Shown here piece after piece: positions 7,292 through 11,450 of a stretch of 11,450 nucleotides of DNA. A program made the position numbers and the translations under genes. The notes beneath the pieces were generated by a model. The model was not told the origin of the DNA. It saw only the letters and a program-made list of their open reading frames with translations, and made no database searches. This stretch comes from an uncultured Eubacteriales bacterium (GTDB taxonomy: Bacteria > Bacillota > Clostridia > Oscillospirales > CAG-272): contig URCP01000090.1 of assembly GCA_900546315.1 (NCBI GenBank), positions 1 through 11,450 on the forward strand, given 5' to 3'. Numbering within the stretch: position 1 is the first letter of the stretch; each line of letters opens with the position of its first letter.

Positions 7292-8761
7292 TTATTCCTT
7301 GACCGTGATTTCAGCTTCCGGAGTGTAGGGAAGCGTGAAGACGAACTCACAGTTCTGACCGTAGACGCTCTTGACCCAGATCTCCTCGTCGTGCGCGTCG
7401 ATTATCGTCTTCGCGATGTAGAGACCGAGACCGACGCCGGTCTTGTCGAGTCCGCGGCTCTTGTCGCTCTTGTAGAAGCGCTCGAAGACGAACGGGAGCT
7501 CGTTCTCCGGTATGCCGATTCCCTCGTTGAAGACCGAGACGTAGACCTTGCGCTCCTTCGCGAGGATGCTTATCTTGTACTTTCCGCCCTCGCGGGAGAA
7601 CTTCACGGCGTTGTCGCAGATGTTGTAGAGTATCTGATAAATCGCGTCGCGGTCGGCGTAGACTATCATCTTGTCTTTCGCGCACTCAAACTCGACGTCG
7701 AGCTTCTTCTCCTCGAGCTTCTGCTCGAACGAGATGAGGATGAGTCTCGCCATCTCGCAGATATCGAACGCGGTCTTGTTGAACTTGCGCTCGCCCGCCT
7801 GTATCCTCGTTATGTCGAGCAAACTTATGACGAGGCGTGACAGACGCCTTATCTCGGTGCGGATTATCCCGAGGTAGTACTCGTGCTTCTCCGGAGGTAT
7901 CGCGCCGTCGATGATGCCGTCTATGAAGCCGGATATCGTCGTCATAGGCGTTCTCAGGTCGTGCGACACGTTGGCGAGGAAGGTGCGGCGCATATCCTCG
8001 AGGTTCGCCAGCGACGCCGCCATACTGTTGAATCCGGTCGCGAGCTCCGCTACCTCGTCCCGACCCCTGACCGGTACGCGGACGTCGAACTTGCCGGAAG
8101 CGAAGCTCTTCGCCGCGCGGGACATCTCTTTAAGGGGAGTGATTATCTTGTCGGAGATCATGTACACCGAGATCAGCGCCGCGAGCATGACCCACAGGCT
8201 CGCCATGATGATCGTCTTTATCATCGAGACGATCAGCTGATCGGTCGCATTCGACGGCGTACAGACGAACACGGCGCCCGTGAAGCTCCCGTCTCCGTCG
8301 GTTATAGGCGAGACGTGTATCATCTGCTTCGAGGAGAACACGCCGCCGAGGTCGCCCGAGAAGGTCGTCTCGCCGCCGAATGACACCTCGGACATGACGT
8401 CCGCGGAGACGTTCGAGCCGACGAACCCGGACGCGCCGGAATCCGCCGTCAGGAGCACCGCGCCGTTAGCGTCGGTGAGTATCACGGATATATCCTCATT
8501 GAAATTCGCGAGCGCGGAGATGAACGGCTCGACCGAATCGCGGTCGAAATAGATGAACTGGTTGAAGTCGCCGCCCGCCTCGCGGTACTGGGACGTGATG
8601 AAATCAGTCAGGGTCTCTGAGGTGCGCTCGATCACCCGCGACTTCGAGTCCTGCGCGTAGCCCGAAACCATCTGCGACAGAATTATCGCGAGAAGGCTGA
8701 AGCTGATGCCTATCATGATCATGAAGGCGGTCACATATTTGGTAAAGACGCTTTTGAACAT
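7292..8761 (-). CDS. Two-component sensor histidine kinase (HAMP, HisKA, HATPase)
   Basis: A 489-residue membrane sensor kinase. The first membrane segment is at ~10-30, an extracytoplasmic sensor of PAS/Cache-like character at ~35-178, the second membrane segment at ~180-202, HAMP at ~203-255, and the HisKA dimerisation domain from ~256 with the phospho-acceptor His267 (NVSHDLRTP). The ATP-binding domain has an N box around Asn384 (YNICDNAVKFS), a G1 region FNEGIGIPE at 411-419, an F box FERFYKSDKS, and a G2 box GVGLGL at 442-447. The G1 Asp of the usual DxGxGI is Asn412 here, a change I recall in other clostridial kinases of this type, so it need not mean loss of activity. The likely partner is the OmpR-type regulator 1 kb upstream, but the two are separated by the XRE and SLOG genes. 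AAGGA lies 7 bases before the ATG. The 50-base gap to the XRE gene shows no clear promoter, so co-transcription with XRE is likely. Confidence 0.95.
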   Translation of the reverse strand: MFKSVFTKYVTAFMIMIGISFSLLAIILSQMVSGYAQDSKSRVIERTSETLTDFITSQYREAGGDFNQFIYFDRDSVEPFISALANFNEDISVILTDANGAVLLTADSGASGFVGSNVSADVMSEVSFGGETTFSGDLGGVFSSKQMIHVSPITDGDGSFTGAVFVCTPSNATDQLIVSMIKTIIMASLWVMLAALISVYMISDKIITPLKEMSRAAKSFASGKFDVRVPVRGRDEVAELATGFNSMAASLANLEDMRRTFLANVSHDLRTPMTTISGFIDGIIDGAIPPEKHEYYLGIIRTEIRRLSRLVISLLDITRIQAGERKFNKTAFDICEMARLILISFEQKLEEKKLDVEFECAKDKMIVYADRDAIYQILYNICDNAVKFSREGGKYKISILAKERKVYVSVFNEGIGIPENELPFVFERFYKSDKSRGLDKTGVGLGLYIAKTIIDAHDEEIWVKSVYGQNCEFVFTLPYTPEAEITVKE

Positions 8762-8811
8762 AGGCTATTCCTTCGTTTCAAAAAATTTGAATGATTCTGA
8801 TGCTTGTCTGT

Positions 8812-9123
8812 TTATCCGTTCAGGTCGCGCAGACCCTCGGCGTAGCTCGCGAGCATCTCGCGGCGGCGCGTGTCGAGACTGCGGTAAGTGTTCAGGAATT
8901 TCTCCTCGTCCGCCCTCAGACGGTATTCGCTGTTCTCGCTCCTGCCGATCAGAAAATCCACCGAAACGCCGAACAGGTCGGCGATCGAGCACAGCATTCG
9001 TATATCCGGGTCGGACTTCCCGAGCTCGTACTTGCTTATGACAGCCTGTGTCACATTGAGCTCCATCGCGAGACGCACCTGACTCATATGCCGCGCCTCA
9101 CGCAGTTCGCGAAGTCGGATCAT
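8812..9123 (-). CDS. Small XRE-family helix-turn-helix transcriptional regulator
   Basis: This 103-residue DNA-binding protein has an N-terminal Cro/CI-type HTH domain (~3-60; recognition region around QVRLAMELNVTQAVISKYELG, then PDIRMLCSIADLFGVSVDFLIGR). A charged helical tail (~72-100) may mediate oligomerisation or ligand sensing. A GTG at 9132 would add three residues, but AGGGG at 9132-9136 is spaced 8 bases from the ATG at 9123 and overlaps the GTG, so 9123 is preferred. The gene is divergent from the SLOG gene and lies 50 bases upstream of the histidine kinase on the same strand. It probably regulates itself, the SLOG gene and perhaps the kinase through TTTTATTC motifs in the shared intergenic region (inference). 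No metal- or peptidase-type domain is attached. Confidence 0.9.
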   Translation of the reverse strand: MIRLRELREARHMSQVRLAMELNVTQAVISKYELGKSDPDIRMLCSIADLFGVSVDFLIGRSENSEYRLRADEEKFLNTYRSLDTRRREMLASYAEGLRDLNG

Positions 9124-9165
9124 TTTATTCACCCCTGTTTTATTCTAAAACAAAAGCGAATAAAA
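9123..9165. promoter_or_regulatory. Candidate XRE operator: three TTTTATTC motifs
   Basis: The octamer TTTTATTC occurs at 9123-9130 and 9138-9145, and inverted as GAATAAAA at 9158-9165. The last two form an 8-bp inverted repeat with a 12-base spacer, 20 bases centre to centre, about two helical turns. They cover the XRE start codon and ribosome binding site and lie just upstream of the SLOG promoter -35. Position and symmetry suit autoregulation by the adjacent HTH protein. This is an inference, as binding is not shown. Confidence 0.5.
9132..9136 (-). promoter_or_regulatory. Ribosome binding site deciding the XRE start
   Basis: AGGGG on the minus strand lies 8 bases before the ATG at 9123. 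It overlaps the alternative GTG at 9130-9132, which it could not serve. Confidence 0.7.
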
Positions 9166-9179
9166 TATATTCCAATTCG

Positions 9180-9208
9180 TTGTATTTCGCAGAAAAATAT
9201 GCTATAAT
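9180..9208 (+). promoter_or_regulatory. Sigma-A promoter of the SLOG gene
   Basis: TTGTAT (9180-9185), a 17-base spacer and a perfect TATAAT (9203-9208) with TG upstream form an extended -10 promoter. The predicted start is near 9215. Immediately there, TCTGACC (9212-9218) and GGTCAGA (9226-9232) form a perfect 7-bp inverted repeat with a 7-base loop, either a 5' hairpin or an operator overlapping the start point. Confidence 0.85.
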
Positions 9209-9247
9209 ATATCTGACCGGAAAAAGGTCAGAAAAACGAACATCTAT

Positions 9248-9252
9248 GGAGG
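9248..9252 (+). promoter_or_regulatory. Ribosome binding site deciding the SLOG start
   Basis: GGAGG lies 7 bases before the ATG at 9260. The in-frame ATG at 9254 is only 1 base away and unusable, so the protein starts two codons later (MKDKICMF). Confidence 0.85.
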
Positions 9253-9259
9253 CATGATC

Positions 9260-9736
9260 ATGAAAGATAAAATCTGTATGTTCTGCGGACACAGAACCGG
9301 CACGAACGACTTCTTCGCTCTCGAGGCTGCGGTTACAGGGGCAATCCTCGAGGGCTGCACGATATTCTACAGCGGCTCAATGGGCGAATTCGATATGCAG
9401 GGCGAGAAGGCGGTCAGGAGAGCCAAGAGCGACGGGTTCGACCTGAAGCTCTGCACGGTCCTGCCGTACATGAAAAAGTCGATGAACGACCCGGATGAGC
9501 GCGAAAGGCTCGCGGAGCTCTACGACGACGTGATAATCCCTGAGCTTCCGAGCACCGCGCGTCTCGGCACGAAGAGCGACGGGTACGCGAAGATGAGCCT
9601 CATCACGGAGCGCAACCGCTGGATGGTCGACCACTCGGACATGATGATCTGTTATGTCCGGGAAGGCAGCACCGGCGGCGCCGAAAAAACGCTGCGCTAC
9701 GCCGAGCGGCGCGGGATTGAAATCTTCCGGCTATAG
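9260..9736 (+). CDS. SLOG-family protein (YpsA/DUF1273-like Rossmann fold)
   Basis: A 158-residue cytoplasmic protein resembling the YpsA/DUF1273 branch of the SLOG superfamily, Rossmann-like proteins thought to bind nucleotides or nucleotide derivatives. Visible motifs are the N-terminal strand MFCGHR (7-12), corresponding to the family FTGHR; SGSMGEFD (38-45) in place of the usual Gly-rich G-x-D loop; and ERNRWMVDHSDMMICY (117-132) followed by REGSTGGAEKTLRYAERRG, matching the family NRxMVDxSD...GGTxxxxxYA pattern. The length is close to short family members. Some SLOG proteins occur in defence or signalling gene clusters, and B. subtilis YpsA affects cell division. Which of these applies here is unknown. 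It is transcribed divergently from the XRE gene from its own promoter and is convergent with the response regulator. Confidence 0.8.
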   Translation: MKDKICMFCGHRTGTNDFFALEAAVTGAILEGCTIFYSGSMGEFDMQGEKAVRRAKSDGFDLKLCTVLPYMKKSMNDPDERERLAELYDDVIIPELPSTARLGTKSDGYAKMSLITERNRWMVDHSDMMICYVREGSTGGAEKTLRYAERRGIEIFRL

Positions 9737-9738
9737 AC

Positions 9739-9774
9739 GGGAACGTCAGGCAAGATGGCTTACCTGACAGTTCT
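9739..9774 (+). terminator. Long hairpin after the SLOG gene, possible weak terminator
   Basis: An imperfect stem built on GTCAGG (9745-9750) and CCTGAC (9763-9768) is extended outwards by GGGAAC and GTTCTCC and inwards by AAG/CTT. It begins within a few bases of the SLOG stop codon. No U tract follows, so it may slow or end transcription poorly, or stabilise the 3' end. It could instead be a dispersed repeat. Confidence 0.45.
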
Positions 9775-9782
9775 CCGCAACG

Positions 9783-9814
9783 AAAAGGAGACCGCCGCGC
9801 CGGCGGCAGTCTCC
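9783..9814 (-). terminator. Intrinsic terminator of the response regulator gene
   Basis: On the minus strand a 12-bp stem (9803-9814 with 9787-9798, one G-U pair) has a 4-base loop and is followed by TTTT (9783-9786). It lies ~30 bases after the regulator stop codon, so the regulator is probably transcribed alone and not with the XRE or kinase genes. Confidence 0.9.
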
Positions 9815-9843
9815 CGTGACGCGATCCGGATGACCGCGGAACC

Positions 9844-10533
9844 TTACTGTAACAGCTCGAACTTATATCCGACGCCCCAGACGGTCTTCAGTATCCACTT
9901 GTCGGACACGCCCTCGAGCTTCTCGCGAAGTCTCTTGACATGAACGTCGACAGTTCTCGAGTCGCCGAGGTAATCGAAGCCCCAGACCTTGTCGAGCAGC
10001 TGGTCGCGGGTGAAGACGCGGTTGTAGTTAGACGCGAGGAAGTAAAGAAGCTCCAGCTCCTTCGGGGGGATGTCAACCGACTTGCCCTTCAGCTTCAGCT
10101 CGTACTTCTGGCGGCTGATCTCTATGTTGTCGAACTTGATCGTCTCGTCGTCGTTCTGGTTGTCGTGCGACGAGTAACGGCGGAGGACAGCCTTGACTCT
10201 GGCGGAAAGCTCCTTCGTCTCAAACGGCTTCACCATGAAGTCGTCGGCGCCGAGCTCGAGTCCCAGCACCTTGTCGAAGACCTCGCCCTTAGCGGTGAGC
10301 ATGATTATAGGCTTCGAGGAGACCTCGCGGATCTCACGGCAGACCTGCCAGCCGTCCTTTTTCGGGAGCATGATATCGAGGAGCACGAGATCCGGCTCGT
10401 ACATCTTGAAGAAGGTCACGCCCTCCGCGCCATCGTTCGCGGTCTTGACCTCATAGCCCTCGTTCTCGAAATAAAGACGAAGGAGGTCGCAGATGTTGAG
10501 GTCGTCGTCGACGACAAGAATTTTAGTAGCCAT
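9844..10533 (-). CDS. OmpR/PhoB-family response regulator
   Basis: This 229-residue DNA-binding response regulator has an N-terminal receiver domain (~4-118) with the acidic pair Asp9/Asp10 (ILVVDDD), phospho-acceptor Asp53 (LVLLDIMLP), Thr80 and Lys102 (MVKPFE), all intact. A linker leads to a winged-helix effector domain (~132-227; PPKELELLYFLASN, VFTRDQLLDKVWG, RTVDVHVKRLREKL, ILKTVWGVGYKFE). It should be phosphorylated by a histidine kinase and control promoters, probably through direct repeats. The likely partner is the kinase at 7292-8761, from which it is now separated by about 1.1 kb and two genes. The frame is open upstream to 10620, but ATG 10533 is chosen because the receiver fold begins here (MATKILVVDDD) and AAGGA lies upstream, at a rather long spacing of about 11 bases. 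The extension would be basic, Pro-rich, non-domain sequence. Confidence 0.96.
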   Translation of the reverse strand: MATKILVVDDDLNICDLLRLYFENEGYEVKTANDGAEGVTFFKMYEPDLVLLDIMLPKKDGWQVCREIREVSSKPIIMLTAKGEVFDKVLGLELGADDFMVKPFETKELSARVKAVLRRYSSHDNQNDDETIKFDNIEISRQKYELKLKGKSVDIPPKELELLYFLASNYNRVFTRDQLLDKVWGFDYLGDSRTVDVHVKRLREKLEGVSDKWILKTVWGVGYKFELLQ

Positions 10534-10610
10534 ATTTCTACCGTTCCTTTCTTTTGGCGCAGGTCTCCGCGGACGGAACCCGGCGCTCTGTTTATTTTTG
10601 CACGTAAGCG

Positions 10611-10679
10611 AATTGACCAAAATTATGTTAATAATTTGTCAGATGGTCCAATTTATGAAATTCGTTATAAAATTGACCA
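10611..10679. promoter_or_regulatory. Response regulator upstream region: weak promoter and repeated AATTGACCA motif
   Basis: A minus-strand promoter is suggested by TTGGAC (10646-10651), an 18-base spacer and CATAAT (10622-10627), starting near 10615. Around it AATTGACCA occurs at 10611-10619 and, 60 bases on, at 10671-10679. A near-copy in inverted orientation, TGGTCCAATT (10644-10653), overlaps the -35. Repeated motifs around a response regulator promoter may be autoregulatory sites (inference). A second TATAAT reads on the minus strand at 10685-10690 without a good -35. Apart from this and the plus-strand promoter, I see no gene or structure in 10534-10891. Confidence 0.4.
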
Positions 10680-10826
10680 TATTCATTATATTACATCCGC
10701 GACAAAAAGTGGTTAACTCATTTTGAATTTTTTGACGATATTTATTTAACTTTGCGCCGACAACGTCCGAAAGCCGGGAAAAGGTAAAAAAACTCGACTT
10801 TCGCGGCATAATTTTCGTTTTAGGGC

Positions 10827-10855
10827 TTGATTATCCGCGGGAAATGTACTATAAT
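10827..10855 (+). promoter_or_regulatory. Sigma-A promoter of the interrupted gene
   Basis: TTGATT (10827-10832), a 17-base spacer and a perfect TATAAT (10850-10855) point away from the response regulator. The start would be near 10862, with a leader of about 30 bases to the ATG at 10892. Confidence 0.8.
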
Positions 10856-10880
10856 ATTATATTATAAATATTTTAGCTAC

Positions 10881-10886
10881 AGGAGA
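10881..10886 (+). promoter_or_regulatory. Ribosome binding site of the interrupted gene
   Basis: AGGAGA lies 5 bases before the ATG at 10892. Together with the promoter it forms a complete expression signal for an ORF of only 15 codons. Confidence 0.8.
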
Positions 10887-10891
10887 ACAAC

Positions 10892-10939
10892 ATGAAACTC
10901 GGTATCGGAGGACCGCTACCTGATTTTATATCTCAATAA
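10892..10939 (+). pseudogene. Start of a chromosomal gene apparently truncated by an inserted element
   Basis: The ORF reads MKLGIGGPLPDFISQ and then stops. The promoter, ribosome binding site and first ~9 codons have the composition of the host genes. From about base 10918-10925 the DNA becomes strongly AT-rich and the frame ends. This is what a gene looks like when an element inserts a few codons after the start. I do not recognise the original product from ten residues. The alternative is a real 15-residue leader or regulatory peptide, since the expression signals are intact. Confidence 0.55.
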
Positions 10940-10949
10940 TCCTCAATAA
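10932..10949. repeat. Short direct repeat CTCAATAA near the junction
   Basis: CTCAATAA occurs at 10932-10939 and 10942-10949, with a period of 10 bases, roughly one helical turn, just inside the proposed element boundary. It may be a recombinase contact site, or chance in AT-rich DNA. Confidence 0.4.
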
Positions 10950-11032
10950 ATACGAATATTACTTGATTTGAAGCGGATTTTGGAACAAACCAACCATATA
11001 TAACTTCATGTTTTCCTATGCTACTCTATACG

Positions 11033-11054
11033 AAAATGGCGTAAAAATGGCGTA
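11033..11054. repeat. Perfect tandem 11-bp repeat, possible integrase arm sites
   Basis: AAAATGGCGTA is repeated twice without a gap (11033-11043 and 11044-11054). Tandem repeats of about 11 bp near the ends of integrative elements are typical arm-type binding sites for the N-terminal domain of tyrosine integrases. The repeat also lies at the end of a short open stretch (from 10972, ending ENGVKMA then stop) that I cannot assign to a gene. Confidence 0.6.
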
Positions 11055-11108
11055 GAGAAAACTTACACAAGGGATATAGGTACGCCACTGCTACAAATCA
11101 GTTTTCCA

Positions 11109-11147
11109 ACAGGTGTGGGACGCTAAAACTCCCACGCCTGTTTTTTT
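11109..11147 (+). terminator. Strong intrinsic terminator inside the element end
   Basis: ACAGGTGTGGGA (11109-11120) pairs with TCCCACGCCTGT (11130-11141; one G-U pair) across a 9-base loop and is followed by seven T (11141-11147). It would stop plus-strand transcription entering from the interrupted gene promoter, insulating the element. No plus-strand gene within the element ends here. Confidence 0.85.
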
Positions 11148-11148
11148 G

Positions 11149-11211
11149 TTATCTTTCGGGGCAAATATCGGGGATATTATCGCTTGTGCGTTGTTTGTTT
11201 TTCTCTGCCAT
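11149..11211 (-). CDS. Short 20-codon ORF in the element, function unknown
   Basis: Reads MAEKNKQRTSDNIPDICPER and then TAA, preceded by GGGTGG 4 bases before the ATG. It is hydrophilic. Its first residues resemble the N-termini of small proteins from Tn1549-like elements (TnpW type), so it may be a shortened member. That rests on memory of a short stretch and is weak. A perfect inverted repeat, AATATC-GGG-GATATT (11164-11178), lies within it. Confidence 0.3.
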   Translation of the reverse strand: MAEKNKQRTSDNIPDICPER

Positions 11212-11252
11212 ATTACCACCCTACATTTCACTTATCCCGCCCCTTGTGCGTT
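11183..11252. repeat. 10-bp direct repeat CTTGTGCGTT
   Basis: CTTGTGCGTT occurs at 11183-11192 and again at 11243-11252, exactly 60 bases apart, flanking the start of the small ORF. It may be a protein-binding site or chance. Confidence 0.4.
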
Positions 11253-11285
11253 ACAATCTGTAAATACCCGCCTTTATTTAAGCAA

Positions 11286-11354
11286 GGGGCAAGCCCATAA
11301 TGAGCTTGCCCCGCTGTCATTCGGAAGATCAGACGGTGAACAATCCGTTCACCG
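11286..11354 (-). terminator. Pair of hairpins after the element gene
   Basis: Just past the stop codon of the minus-strand partial gene, CGGTGAAC (11334-11341) pairs with GTTCACCG (11347-11354) over a 5-base loop. A second stem, GGGGCAAGC (11286-11294) with GCTTGCCCC (11304-11312), follows. Neither has a clear U tract, so termination is possible but not certain. They could instead protect the transcript 3' end. Confidence 0.45.
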
Positions 11355-11356
11355 AT

Positions 11357-11450
11357 TTATTCCTCGCTTTCACTATCGCTGGCGGCATTTCTATAATCCT
11401 CCTGCACACCCTCGGAGAGGTCAAAACACATCGTTTTTGCGTCTGCGACC
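11357..11450 (-). CDS. C-terminus of an unrecognised mobile-element protein (5' end outside window)
   Basis: An open frame enters from the right edge and ends in TAA at 11357. Thirty residues are visible, including KTMCFDLSEGVQEDYRN and the acidic tail SDSESEE. It has no stop before the edge, and ordered hairpins follow its stop codon, so it is probably a real gene. I do not recognise the family from this tail. Acidic tails of this kind are common in proteins of conjugative elements, but that is not enough to assign a role. Confidence 0.55.
   Translation of the reverse strand, partial: VADAKTMCFDLSEGVQEDYRNAASDSESEE

Larger units (their letters stand above)
10921..11450. mobile_element. Probable end of an integrative element (continues beyond window)
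   Basis: From about 10921 the base composition drops sharply. The segment contains short direct repeats, a perfect tandem 11-bp repeat (11033-11054), a strong terminator (11109-11147), a 20-codon ORF and the C-terminus of an inward-located minus-strand gene, but no ordinary chromosomal gene. An upstream gene appears cut at the junction. This is the layout of an end of a Tn916/Tn1549-like conjugative element or similar island, where integrase arm sites lie near the termini. No integrase is visible in the window, so the class is an inference. Confidence 0.5.

Noticed and set aside
7292..8761. Kinase considered inactive because the G1 Asp is Asn412
   Set aside because: All other boxes are intact, and Asn at this position is, to my knowledge, common in similar clostridial kinases, so loss of function is not supported.
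10534..10620. Upstream extension of the response regulator to an ATG at 10620
   Set aside because: It adds 29 basic and Pro-rich residues before a receiver domain that normally starts at MATKILVVDD. The predicted promoter also starts within it.
9940..10716. A 258-codon plus-strand frame opposite the response regulator
   Set aside because: It is the antisense of a complete, motif-rich regulator. The translation is low-complexity Val/Leu/Glu-rich and has no proper ribosome binding site.
11286..11354. Hairpins near the right end considered as a riboswitch or CRISPR-like repeat
   Set aside because: There are only two unrelated simple stems after a stop codon, with no repeated units or conserved aptamer features.

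Overview
The window looks like a GC-rich Bacillota/Clostridia chromosome, probably a gut-type lineage. That is an inference from the families present: an SLH-anchored wall protein, a clostridial-style OmpR regulator and sensor kinase, an NhaC antiporter and a YpsA-like SLOG protein. Strong GGAGG-type ribosome binding sites, sigma-A promoters and compact intrinsic terminators fit this. No rRNA, tRNA or CRISPR array was seen. The last ~530 bases are much more AT-rich and look like the end of an integrated mobile element.

Layout. Bases 1-4343 (+) hold the 3' part of a very large secreted protein that ends in CARDB-like regions, a cadherin-like domain, an InlB-type repeat, a Pro-Asp linker and three SLH motifs. 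Two back-to-back terminators follow. On the minus strand come an NhaC Na+/H+ antiporter with an added signal-peptide-like N-terminus (4444-6135), a membrane-anchored PDZ protein that resembles HtrA without its protease domain (6364-6972), a sensor histidine kinase (7292-8761) and a small XRE regulator (8812-9123). A SLOG-family protein is divergent on the plus strand (9260-9736), and an OmpR/PhoB response regulator is on the minus strand (9844-10533). Divergent from the response regulator, a good promoter and ribosome binding site lead into only 15 codons (10892-10939). There the sequence turns AT-rich: tandem 11-bp repeats, a strong terminator, a 20-codon ORF and the C-terminus of an unrecognised minus-strand gene follow.

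How the parts may work together. The response regulator, kinase and HtrA-like protein look like a cell-envelope stress module (compare WalRK with HtrA in Bacillota), but the regulator and kinase are separated by a divergent XRE/SLOG pair. The kinase now follows the XRE gene at 50 bp with no promoter of its own that I can see, so it may have come under XRE control. The XRE/SLOG intergenic region carries three TTTTATTC motifs that suit an XRE operator. The strongest candidates for something new are this XRE/SLOG/kinase arrangement, the protease-less HtrA-like protein, and the gene apparently cut at the mobile-element junction.
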